Shown here piece by piece: positions 17,309 through 24,591 of a stretch of 64,000 nt of DNA. Source of the DNA: Streptomyces fagopyri (GTDB lineage Bacteria > Actinomycetota > Actinomycetes > Streptomycetales > Streptomycetaceae). The DNA lies in the NCBI RefSeq assembly GCF_009498275.1, contig NZ_CP045643.1, forward strand, positions 6,014,001-6,078,000, in the 5' to 3' direction. A program made the position numbers and the translations under genes. Below the pieces are notes generated by a model. That model did not search any database. It saw nothing but the letters and a program-made list of their open reading frames with translations, and was not told the origin of the DNA. Every line of letters begins with the position of its first letter. Within the stretch, counting starts at the first letter, position 1.

Positions 17309-18778
17309 ATGAACGGCAAGACCCGCACCGCCACCGCTTCCCGGACCGTGATCATTGTCGGCTCCGGCCCCACCGGCCTGCTGCTGGCCGCCGACCTCGC
17401 CACCGCCGGCGTCCCCGTGACCCTCGTCGAGAAGCGCCCGCACAAGATCAGCAACCTCTCCCGCGCCTTCGTCCTGCACGCCCGCACCCTGGAGCAGCTC
17501 GACGCCCGCGGCCTCGCCGACGAGCTGGAGGCCCGGGGCCGGACCCTCGACCGCATCCGGCTCTTCGACCGGCTGACCGTGGAGCTCGACACCCTCCCCT
17601 CCCGGTTCAACCACCTGCTGGTGATCCCGCAGTACGAGGTGGAGAAGGCGCTGACCCGGCGGGCGGTCGAGGCCGGGGTGCGGTTCGTGTACGAGACCGA
17701 GGTGACCGGGCTGCGCCAGGACCCGGACGGCGTGACCCTCGACGTCCGGGGCCCGGGCGGGGAACCGGGGGAACTGCGGGGCGTGTACGTCGTCGGCACG
17801 GACGGGATGCGCAGTGTGGTGCGCGAGGCGGTCGGACTGCCGTTCCCCGGCAGGTCGGTCATCCGGTCCGTGGTCCTCGCGGACGTCCGGCTGGCCGAGG
17901 AGCCGGAGTCGCTGCTGACCGCCGACGCCGTCGGTGACGCCTTCGCCTTCATCGCGCCCTTCGGCGACGGCTACTACCGCGTGATCGGCTGGCACCGCGG
18001 CCGCGACGTCCCCGACAGCGAACCGCTCGGGCTCGACGAGGTCAAGGAGATCACCCGGCTCTCCCTCGGCCGCGACTACGGCATGCACGACGCCCGCTGG
18101 ATGTCCCGTTTCCACAGTGACGAGCGCCAGGCACCCGCGTACCGGGTCGGCCGGGTCTTCCTCGCCGGGGACGCCGCGCACGTCCACACCCCGGCCGGCG
18201 GCCAGGGCATGAACACCGGCCTCCAGGACGCGGCGAACCTCGGCTGGAAGCTCGCCCTGGTCGTCAACGGTCACGCGGCGCCCGCCCTGCTGGACACCTA
18301 CCAGGCCGAGCGTCACCCCGTCGGCAGGTCGGTGCTGCGCAGCAGCGGCGGGATCGTACGGCTCGCGATGGCCAAGCGGCCGTGGACGCTGGCACTGCGC
18401 GCCGCGCTCACCACGGTCCTCAACAGCGTCGGACCCGTCGGCCGGAAGGCGGTCGGCCAGATCACCGGCATCGGGTACGCGTACCGGGCGCCGCGTGGCT
18501 CGCACGCCCTCGTCGGCACCCGCGTCCCCGACGTCGCCCTGCGCGGCGGGCGTCTCTACGAGGCGCTGCGGGGCGGCAGGTTCGTCCTGGTGACGCCGGG
18601 ATCGGCCCCCCGGCCGTACGAGGCCGGCAATCGCAAGGACCGTCTCGTGGTGGAGGACTGGGCGAGCGACCGGCGGACGACGCTGCTCGTGCGGCCCGAC
18701 GGATACGTGGCCTGGGCCGCGGAGAACCCCGACGAGCAGGCGGTCGAGGCGGCGGTGACAGCCGCGGTGGGCGACTGA
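17309..18778 (+). CDS. FAD-dependent aromatic monooxygenase (PheA/TfdB type)
   Basis: 489 residues. The FAD Rossmann motif GSGPTGLLLAADLATAGVPVTLVE opens the protein (quoted region residues 16-39). The second FAD motif VFLAGDAAHVHTPAGGQGMN lies at about 285-305. The C-terminal part is thioredoxin-like as in phenol and polyketide hydroxylases. AGGAGG six bases before the ATG fixes the start. It likely hydroxylates an aromatic or polyketide compound using NAD(P)H and O2, and is probably controlled by the divergent TetR regulator. Confidence 0.92.
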   Translation: MNGKTRTATASRTVIIVGSGPTGLLLAADLATAGVPVTLVEKRPHKISNLSRAFVLHARTLEQLDARGLADELEARGRTLDRIRLFDRLTVELDTLPSRFNHLLVIPQYEVEKALTRRAVEAGVRFVYETEVTGLRQDPDGVTLDVRGPGGEPGELRGVYVVGTDGMRSVVREAVGLPFPGRSVIRSVVLADVRLAEEPESLLTADAVGDAFAFIAPFGDGYYRVIGWHRGRDVPDSEPLGLDEVKEITRLSLGRDYGMHDARWMSRFHSDERQAPAYRVGRVFLAGDAAHVHTPAGGQGMNTGLQDAANLGWKLALVVNGHAAPALLDTYQAERHPVGRSVLRSSGGIVRLAMAKRPWTLALRAALTTVLNSVGPVGRKAVGQITGIGYAYRAPRGSHALVGTRVPDVALRGGRLYEALRGGRFVLVTPGSAPRPYEAGNRKDRLVVEDWASDRRTTLLVRPDGYVAWAAENPDEQAVEAAVTAAVGD

Positions 18779-18874
18779 GGAGTGCCGTTCGCACCGGGCC
18801 GATCGCCTTCGCGGGGCCGGGTCGCGGCGATAGCGTCACGTCGATCCCGTGTGACGTGTCCCCCGGAGGTTCCC

Positions 18875-20554
18875 GTGACCGATGCCGTGTGCCGCAGTTG
18901 TGCCGAGCCGCTGGCCGGGCGGGCCGGTCGGGTGGGGCGGAGTTCGGTGTACTGCTCCGCCGCCTGCCGGCAGAAGGCGTACCGGGAGCGGCGGGCGGAG
19001 CCCGTCGACACCGTACGCGGGCTGATCGAGGAGGTCGGGCGGCAGGTCGAGGCGCTGGTTCCGCAGCCGCCGTCCGTCTTCTACTCCGGCGTGAGCGACC
19101 TGGCCTCCTCGGTCGGACGGCTGCGCCGCATCGCCCGGGTCGCCCGGGACACCGCGAAGGACGATTCCGTCACGCGGGCCGTCGTGACGAAAGCGCCGGG
19201 CCCGCCGGCCCCCGTCGGCGAACCCGCCACCGCGGACGGCGCCGCGTCTCTCGCCACCGCGCCGCGGATTTCCCCGGACGAGGGCTCCCGTACGCGGGAT
19301 TCCGCCACGGGGACACCTGCCGGCGAGACCGCCGCGGACCGGGCCTCCGCAGGTACGGCCTCCGGAGGCCGGATATCCGGGGGCCAGGCTCCCGCAGGTA
19401 CGACCGCCGGGGGCCGGATCTCCGTAGACCGGACCGCCGCAGGCACGACCTCCGGAGGCCGGATCTCCGCGGAGCAGACCTCCGCGGAGCAGACCTCCCA
19501 CACTCGGCCTTCCGTCACGCCCGATTCCGTCACGCGGACCTCCGTGACGCAGGACTCCGGTACGCATGTCACCCTCGGGGAGGGCGACTTCGCCGCGCTC
19601 GTCGAGCCGTACCGGCGCGAGCTGCGCGTGCACTGCTACCGCATGGCGGGCTCGTACGACGACGCCGAGGACCTCGTACAGGAGACGTTCCTGCGGGCCT
19701 GGCGGGCTCGGGACGGCTTCGCGGGGCGGGCGGGCGTACGGACGTGGCTGTACCGGATCGCCACCAACACCTGTCTGGACTTCCTGCGGCGCACCGCCCG
19801 CCGTCCCCAGCGCTACGAGCCGCTGCCCGGCATGAACCACGGCAGCGCCGAACCCCCGGCCCGCATCACCTGGCTCCAGCCGTACCCCGACGAGGACCTG
19901 CCCTCCGCCGACGACCAGCCGGACACCCTCGCCGTCTCCCGGGAGACCATGGAGCTCGCCCTTCTCGCCGCCATCCAGCACCTGCCGCCCCGCCGGCGTG
20001 CCGTCCTCGTCCTGCGTGACCTGCTCGGACTCTCCGCGGCCGAGACCGCGCAGGCCCTGGAGACGACGGTGGCCTCGGTGAACAGTGCTCTGCAGCGGGC
20101 CCGGCCGACCCTGCGTGACCGTCTGCCCCGCCGCCGCGCCGAATGGACCGCCGAGGCCGACGCCCGCGAGCGCCAGGTCCTCGCGCGTTACATGGCCGCC
20201 GCGGAAAGCCTCGACCTCGCCGCCTTCACCGACCTGCTCAGCGAGGACATCAGGCTCACCATGCCGCCGAACCCGTACTGGTTCGTCGGCCGCGCCGCGA
20301 TCACCGAGTTCCTCGGGATCAGTCTCGACCCCGCGTCCCCGTTGTTCCTCGGCCACTGGCGTCACCTTCCCGCTCGGGCCAACGGGCAGCCTGCGGCCGG
20401 GGGTTACGTACGGCGTCCCGGTACGACCGTGTACCGCGCCCAGGTCCTCGACGTACTGCGCATCGAGGGCGACCGCGTCGTGGAGATCACCTCCTTCGAG
20501 CCGCACCTCTTCCCGGCGTTCGGACTGCCCCTGCGGCTCCCGGCCGGCCGATGA
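18875..20554 (+). CDS. Sigma-70 (ECF) factor fused to an N-terminal zinc finger and a C-terminal SnoaL-like domain
   Basis: 559 residues from a GTG preceded by GGAGG. Residues 6-31 carry a Cys4 finger (CRSC, then YCSAACRQKAYRER), a motif of Actinobacteria normally found in separate small proteins. Residues about 90-230 are a low-complexity linker with repeats of GGRIS and AGT. Sigma region 2 follows (YRRELRVHCYRMAGSYDDAE) and region 4 (LPPRRRAVLVLRDLLGLS). The last 120 residues resemble SnoaL/NTF2-like tails of ECF41-type factors (PNPYWFVGRAAITEFL). In ECF41 the tail tunes sigma activity in place of an anti-sigma factor. The zinc-finger fusion is unusual. Confidence 0.82.
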   Translation: MTDAVCRSCAEPLAGRAGRVGRSSVYCSAACRQKAYRERRAEPVDTVRGLIEEVGRQVEALVPQPPSVFYSGVSDLASSVGRLRRIARVARDTAKDDSVTRAVVTKAPGPPAPVGEPATADGAASLATAPRISPDEGSRTRDSATGTPAGETAADRASAGTASGGRISGGQAPAGTTAGGRISVDRTAAGTTSGGRISAEQTSAEQTSHTRPSVTPDSVTRTSVTQDSGTHVTLGEGDFAALVEPYRRELRVHCYRMAGSYDDAEDLVQETFLRAWRARDGFAGRAGVRTWLYRIATNTCLDFLRRTARRPQRYEPLPGMNHGSAEPPARITWLQPYPDEDLPSADDQPDTLAVSRETMELALLAAIQHLPPRRRAVLVLRDLLGLSAAETAQALETTVASVNSALQRARPTLRDRLPRRRAEWTAEADARERQVLARYMAAAESLDLAAFTDLLSEDIRLTMPPNPYWFVGRAAITEFLGISLDPASPLFLGHWRHLPARANGQPAAGGYVRRPGTTVYRAQVLDVLRIEGDRVVEITSFEPHLFPAFGLPLRLPAGR

Positions 20555-20589
20555 GCGACCCGCCGTGCGCGCGGGCCGAGGCGTGTCGG

Positions 20590-20664
20590 CCGACGAGTGA
20601 CGAGTGACGACCGACGAGTGCAAACCGACGAGTGACAACCGACGAGTGGAAACCGATGAGTGCG
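20590..20664. repeat. Short tandem repeats of the CGACGAGTG type
   Basis: Five copies of CGACGAGTG (last one CGATGAGTG) spaced 13-20 bases apart lie in the 200-bp gap between the sigma fusion gene and the SDR gene. They are more uniform than chance in this GC-rich gap. They precede the SDR start by about 90 bp, so they could be regulator sites; no function is shown. Confidence 0.65.
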
Positions 20665-20754
20665 GGAGGGCGCGTACGTCTGTATGGCCGACACGTTCGA
20701 CGGACCCGTACGACGACGCACGCGTACGGTCACGCATCTTCAGGAGAGACCATC

Positions 20755-21531
20755 ATGCTGCTCACCGACAAGACCGCGATCATCTACGGCGCCGGCGGAT
20801 CCATCGGCGGCGCCGTCGCACGCACCTTCGCCCAGGAGGGCGCCCGCGTGCACCTGGTGGGGCGTACGGGCGAGACGCTGGACGCGGTGGCGAAGGACAT
20901 CACGGCGGCGGGCGGGCACGCCGAGACCGCGGTGCTCGACGCCCTCGACGAGGCGGCGGTCGAGGCGCACGTCGCCTCGCTGGACGCCGTCGACATCTCG
21001 TTCAACCTGGTCACGCGGGGCGACGTGCAGGGCGTTCCGCTGGTCGACCTGCCGGTCGAGGACTTCGTACGGCCCGTCGAGACCGGCATCCGCGCCACGT
21101 TCACGACCGCCCGCGCCGCCGCCCGGCGGATGGCCGAGGTCGGCTCGGGCGTGGTGCTCACGCTCAACAGCGGCTCCGCGTACGGCAGTCCGATGATGGG
21201 CGGCACCGGACCGGCCGACGCGGCGATCGACACGCTGGTGCGGAACCTGGCGGCGGAGCTGGGACCGCGCGGACTGCGCGTCGTGGGCCTGTGGGCGGCC
21301 GGGGTGCCCGAGACGCTGACCCGGGAGAAGCTGATCGCGGTCGACCCCCGGATGGACCTCGACGAGACGGCCCTCCAGGGGCTGCTCGCGAACCTCGCGG
21401 GGATGCGGATGACCCGCCGCAACCCCACCCTCGCCGAGATCGCCGCCACCGCCGCCTTCCTCGCCTCCGACCGGGCGGGCGGCATCACCGGCACGTTCGT
21501 CAACGTCACGGGCGGGATGGTCCCGCACTGA
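20755..21531 (+). CDS. Short-chain dehydrogenase/reductase (SDR) family oxidoreductase
   Basis: 258 residues beginning MLLTDKTAIIYGAGGSIGGA, with the nucleotide-binding GxxGxxG. The region where SDRs have YxxxK reads SAYGSPMMGGTGPADAA: a Ser and a Tyr are present but the following Lys is replaced (no YxxxK). The C-terminus GGITGTFVNVTGGMVPH is a standard SDR end. The missing catalytic Lys suggests an atypical or non-catalytic member. AGGAG precedes the ATG. Its 3' end overlaps the convergent M50 gene by 26 bp. Confidence 0.85.
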   Translation: MLLTDKTAIIYGAGGSIGGAVARTFAQEGARVHLVGRTGETLDAVAKDITAAGGHAETAVLDALDEAAVEAHVASLDAVDISFNLVTRGDVQGVPLVDLPVEDFVRPVETGIRATFTTARAAARRMAEVGSGVVLTLNSGSAYGSPMMGGTGPADAAIDTLVRNLAAELGPRGLRVVGLWAAGVPETLTREKLIAVDPRMDLDETALQGLLANLAGMRMTRRNPTLAEIAATAAFLASDRAGGITGTFVNVTGGMVPH

Positions 21532-22750
21532 GCCGGCGCCCCCGCCACCAGGTGCGCGCCCACAGCAGATGGACCGCGCCGAGCGCGACCACGACCGCCG
21601 CGGAGTCGAGGCGCTGGGCGGCGGAGTGGCAGGGGCCCAGCCGGGTCACCGCGCGGGCGAACAGGGTGACGTCCGCGGGCAGGGTGACGGTCACGAGGAA
21701 CGCGAGACACAGCGTGGTGCCCACGACGAGCACGGCGCTGTACACGCGCACGGCCCGCCGTTCGTGGGCGGGCAGTCCGAGGCTGGGGTCCGGGGCGTGC
21801 GGGCCGCGCCGCAGCACACGCCGGGCCGCGTACTTCGAGAACGCCACCCCGTCCCCGTACAGATCGCGGCAGCGCGTCAGGTCCTGGAGCACGAAGTACA
21901 GGTCCGTGCGCATGAAGACCATGAGCTGGAAGGGCAGCGGGAGCAGGGCGAGCAGCGCGACGGCGGCCAGGATCCGGCGGGCCGTGCCGTCCGTGGCGCC
22001 CGCGGCGAGGGCGGCGAGCGAGGCGACGGACAGGTTGGTCGTGATGCCGGCCAGGTAGGCGGTCAGGCGGTGGCGGCGCGGGGCGATCTCGATGCCGCTG
22101 ATGTCCGTCTGCATGACCAGGAACTGGAGTCGCGTGCCCAGCCGCATCCGGCCGGGCACGCCGGTCGCCCGGGCCGCCACCAGGTGCGCGCACTCGTGCA
22201 GCAGCAGCAGTACCCAGCCCACGCCCGCGCCGAGCGCGATCACCGCGCTGCCGTGCGGGCTCCACAGAAGGGTGCGGTAACCGAGCGGAACGGGCGGGCC
22301 GGTGAGGAGGGCGGCCGCGATGAGTAGTCCGACGAGGACGGGGAGGACGGGGCTCAGCACCCAGCGCACGTGCCGGGGCCGGATCCGGGCGAACGTCGGC
22401 TTCGGCGGAGGCGGCGACTCCGTCGCCCGTCCGTCCACCTCGGCCACGAACCCGAGGTCCACCAGCGCCTCGACGAAGTCGGGTACGTCGATGTCGTCGC
22501 CGGTCGTCTCCCGCAGCCGCCGTCCGACCTCGGCGGCGCCCAGCCCCTGCCCGAGCAGATCCAGCGCCTCCTTGCCGACCTCGGGCAGTGCGACGAACCG
22601 GCCGGTCGCGAGCCGCCCGACGATCCATTCGTCCCCGTCGGGGCGCGAGTCGAGCCGGTGGAGCCGTACGTGGGGAATGGGGCCCGGGGCCGCCGGAGGC
22701 CGGCCGGTGGGGCCGGCGCGCCCATGGGGCTCCCGGGCGGACCGGGTCAC
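21506..22750 (-). CDS. M50-type membrane metalloprotease with N-terminal RRE/PqqD-like domain
   Basis: 414 residues. Residues about 26-105 look like a small winged-helix PqqD/RRE-type domain (HRLDSRPDGDEWIVGR, VEALVDLGFVAEVDG). Several membrane segments follow. The zinc motif HECAH (185-189) sits in the second segment, and the second metal motif has the RTDLYFVLQDL form (281-291) seen in 'peptide zinc metalloprotease' proteins of peptide clusters rather than NxxPxxxxDG. The GTG overlaps the E1-like gene stop by 4 bp (GTGA), so the two are coupled. A likely role is to cut the leader of, or export, the small peptides encoded next door; this is inference. Confidence 0.85.
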   Translation of the reverse strand: MTRSAREPHGRAGPTGRPPAAPGPIPHVRLHRLDSRPDGDEWIVGRLATGRFVALPEVGKEALDLLGQGLGAAEVGRRLRETTGDDIDVPDFVEALVDLGFVAEVDGRATESPPPPKPTFARIRPRHVRWVLSPVLPVLVGLLIAAALLTGPPVPLGYRTLLWSPHGSAVIALGAGVGWVLLLLHECAHLVAARATGVPGRMRLGTRLQFLVMQTDISGIEIAPRRHRLTAYLAGITTNLSVASLAALAAGATDGTARRILAAVALLALLPLPFQLMVFMRTDLYFVLQDLTRCRDLYGDGVAFSKYAARRVLRRGPHAPDPSLGLPAHERRAVRVYSAVLVVGTTLCLAFLVTVTLPADVTLFARAVTRLGPCHSAAQRLDSAAVVVALGAVHLLWARTWWRGRRLSAGPSRP

Positions 22751-24219
22751 CCTTGTCCTCCGGCCCGGTTCCAGGACCGCCCCTCGGCCCGTTCTCCGGC
22801 CGGTTCTCCCGGCGGTTCTCCGGTCCGTTCCGGCGACGGTTCTCCCGGCGGTTTCCCGGTCCGTTCCGCAGGCGGTTCCCCGGTCCGTTCCGGCGGCGGT
22901 TCTCGGGTCGGTTCTCCCGGCGGTCCACCGTTCCGTTCCGCGGCCTGTGACCCGGCGCGTCCTCCGGTGGGCCGGTCGTCGCCGCAGGCAGGGCAGTCGG
23001 GCCGCCGCGGGGACCTCTCCAGCACCGGATCGCCCGGCAGCATCAGGTTCATCCCGAAACGGAAACCCGGGTCGAGTGCGGGCACGCCGGTGAGCAGGGC
23101 CAGGGCCGCGTGGGCGAGCAGCCCGCCGGACAGACCGGCGGTGACCGCGCTCGCGGGGTTCCACGGGAGATGCGGGGAGGCGGCCTCCTCGTCCTGGCCC
23201 GGCGCCAGCCGCAGATCACGGCGGGCGACCTCCGCGGCCCGCAGACACTCCCAGCACGCTCCCCGGCCGGGCACGTGGATCCCGGCCGTCACCAGGGGAC
23301 CCCGGTATCCGGCGTCGACCCACGGCAGGCCCGCGGCCAGGCAGACACGGTTCGCCCAGCGCCGGATGTCGTCCGGACGGTCGGCGGCGAGAACGAGCAG
23401 GTCGTACGGCTCGGAAGCGCCCGGGAGTTCGGACGTGGCCGGGACCCCGAGTGGACGGGGGGCCGCGGGCGGACGGGGGGCCGCGGGTGGACGGGGGACC
23501 GCGGGCGGACGTGGGACCGCGGGCGCCCCGGACCGCACCAGCTCCGCCAGATCCTCCGGGCCCCGCACCTCCCGCCGCTCCCCGGTCACCGTCACGTCCG
23601 AGTTCAGGGCCCGCAGCGTGCCGAGCGCGGCCTCCACCTTGGGTCGGCCGAGGTCGGACTCGCGGAACAGGGGCTGGCGGTTGAGGTTCGACAGTTCGAC
23701 CACGTCGGGGTCCACGCAGTGCAGACGGCCGACTCCGGAGGCGACCAGGCTCTGCGCGGCATGACCTCCCGTGCCGCCGACGCCGATCAGCAGCACCCGG
23801 GCGCTGAGCAGCCGCAGTTGGGCGTCCCACGGGGTCGCCCGGGGACCGAGGTCCATCCAGCGCAGCAGCGGCACGCCCCGGCTGTAGCGGACGCGCTCCC
23901 GTCCGGACACCGGTACGGGCGCTCCCGCGTCCTCCACGAACCCGGCGTCCAGCAGGTCCGCCATCGCCTGACGGGTGTCCTCGTCCGTGAGACCGGGGAG
24001 TCCGGGATGCGCCCGCAGCACCGCGTCGACCACCGCGGCCGGCTCCCGCGTCCCGTCCATCGCCCCGACCAGGGTCCAGACCCAGCCCTCCGGGTCGGCG
24101 ATCTCCGCGCCGATGCCGTGGATGACGCTGCCGATGCGGACGTTGCCGTCGACCGTGCGGTAGGCCCGGTGCTCGGGTTTGATCCGGGGCCGGCGGAGCT
24201 TCTCGACCGTGACCGTCAC
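22747..24219 (-). CDS. E1-like (ThiF/MoeB-fold) adenylating enzyme with N-terminal RRE-like domain
   Basis: 490 residues from a GTG. Residues 1-95 (RTVDGNVRIGSVIHG, DTRQAMADLLDAGFVED) are PqqD/RRE-like, as in TOMM cyclodehydratase C proteins and other peptide-binding E1 enzymes. The adenylating core has VLLIGVGGTGG (142-152), DPDVVELSNLNRQ (170-182) with the Arg finger, Lys194 and an ADRPDD stretch near 289, so ATP use looks intact. Zinc pairs are C322xxC325 and C409xxC412. No obvious catalytic thioester Cys stands out. An Ala/Pro repeat insertion (233-257) and a 75-residue Pro/Glu/Gly tail are unusual. It probably activates the carboxylate of the adjacent small peptides. Confidence 0.88.
   Translation of the reverse strand: MTVTVEKLRRPRIKPEHRAYRTVDGNVRIGSVIHGIGAEIADPEGWVWTLVGAMDGTREPAAVVDAVLRAHPGLPGLTDEDTRQAMADLLDAGFVEDAGAPVPVSGRERVRYSRGVPLLRWMDLGPRATPWDAQLRLLSARVLLIGVGGTGGHAAQSLVASGVGRLHCVDPDVVELSNLNRQPLFRESDLGRPKVEAALGTLRALNSDVTVTGERREVRGPEDLAELVRSGAPAVPRPPAVPRPPAAPRPPAAPRPLGVPATSELPGASEPYDLLVLAADRPDDIRRWANRVCLAAGLPWVDAGYRGPLVTAGIHVPGRGACWECLRAAEVARRDLRLAPGQDEEAASPHLPWNPASAVTAGLSGGLLAHAALALLTGVPALDPGFRFGMNLMLPGDPVLERSPRRPDCPACGDDRPTGGRAGSQAAERNGGPPGEPTREPPPERTGEPPAERTGKPPGEPSPERTGEPPGEPAGERAEGRSWNRAGGQG
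23449..23524 (-). repeat. 18-bp repeats inside the E1-like gene
   Basis: Four imperfect 18-bp units encode AVPRPP/AAPRPP hexapeptides, inserted between the ATP-binding loops and the LLVLAADRPD strand. The insertion keeps the frame and lies in what should be a surface loop. A second Pro-rich repeat (GEPxxERTGEPP type) fills the C-terminal tail at about 22755-22960. Confidence 0.85.
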
Positions 24220-24342
24220 CAGGACCCCTTCCCGTTACAGGTACATGCCTTGACACTCTGGTGCCCCGAGTCGAGCCTTGACAAGACGCGGTCGGCGATC
24301 GCGCCGCTATGCGCAACATCCTTGTGAGGGGGAGGAGTTGGC
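24220..24342. promoter_or_regulatory. Divergent promoter region between E1-like gene and peptide genes
   Basis: The 123-bp gap is less GC-rich than its flanks and contains CCTTGACA twice, 28 bases apart (TTGACA at 24250-24255 and 24278-24283). Each is a good -35-like hexamer on the plus strand. No convincing -10 at 16-19 bases was found, so the promoters are only suggested. A regulator may use the repeated octamer. Confidence 0.45.
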
Positions 24343-24420
24343 ATGCCCACCAAGATCGTGATCCGTCCGTTGGACAAGAAGGAGACCACGGGCGACAGCA
24401 GCGGGGGCAACGGCGGCTGA
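24343..24420 (+). CDS. Small peptide 1, putative RiPP precursor
   Basis: 25 residues: MPT, the block KIVIRPLDKKETTG, then DSSGGNGG. A strong ribosome site (GGGGGAGGAG, six to eight bases before the ATG) supports translation. The block is shared residue for residue with the second peptide 162 bp downstream, while the tails differ. The C-terminus is Gly-Gly, the type of end that E1-like enzymes adenylate in ThiS, MoaD and ubiquitin. It is flanked by an E1-like enzyme with an RRE domain, a membrane protease and a carboxypeptidase, which supports a precursor role. No product of this sequence is known to me. Confidence 0.75.
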   Translation: MPTKIVIRPLDKKETTGDSSGGNGG

Positions 24421-24504
24421 CCAGCCCGCCGTACCCGCTCGACGGCCCGGCTCGGACCGGGTTCCGCTGTCGCGCACAGTCGGTTGTGAAGGAGAGGGGA
24501 CCAC

Positions 24505-24579
24505 ATGGCTGCCAAGATCGTGATCCGTCCGTTGGACAAGAAGGAGACCACCGGGGCCAGCAACGCGAACGGCACCTGA
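24505..24579 (+). CDS. Small peptide 2, putative RiPP precursor
   Basis: 24 residues: MAA, KIVIRPLDKKETTG, then ASNANGT. GAAGGAGAGGGG upstream of the ATG is a good ribosome site. About 40 bases covering the shared block are identical to peptide 1, so this is a recent tandem copy or one under strong constraint at the DNA level. Unlike peptide 1 it ends in Gly-Thr; loss of one residue would leave a terminal Gly. The M14-type gene starts 12 bp after its stop, so these two are in one operon. Confidence 0.75.
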   Translation: MAAKIVIRPLDKKETTGASNANGT

Positions 24580-24591
24580 CCGGATCCCGGC

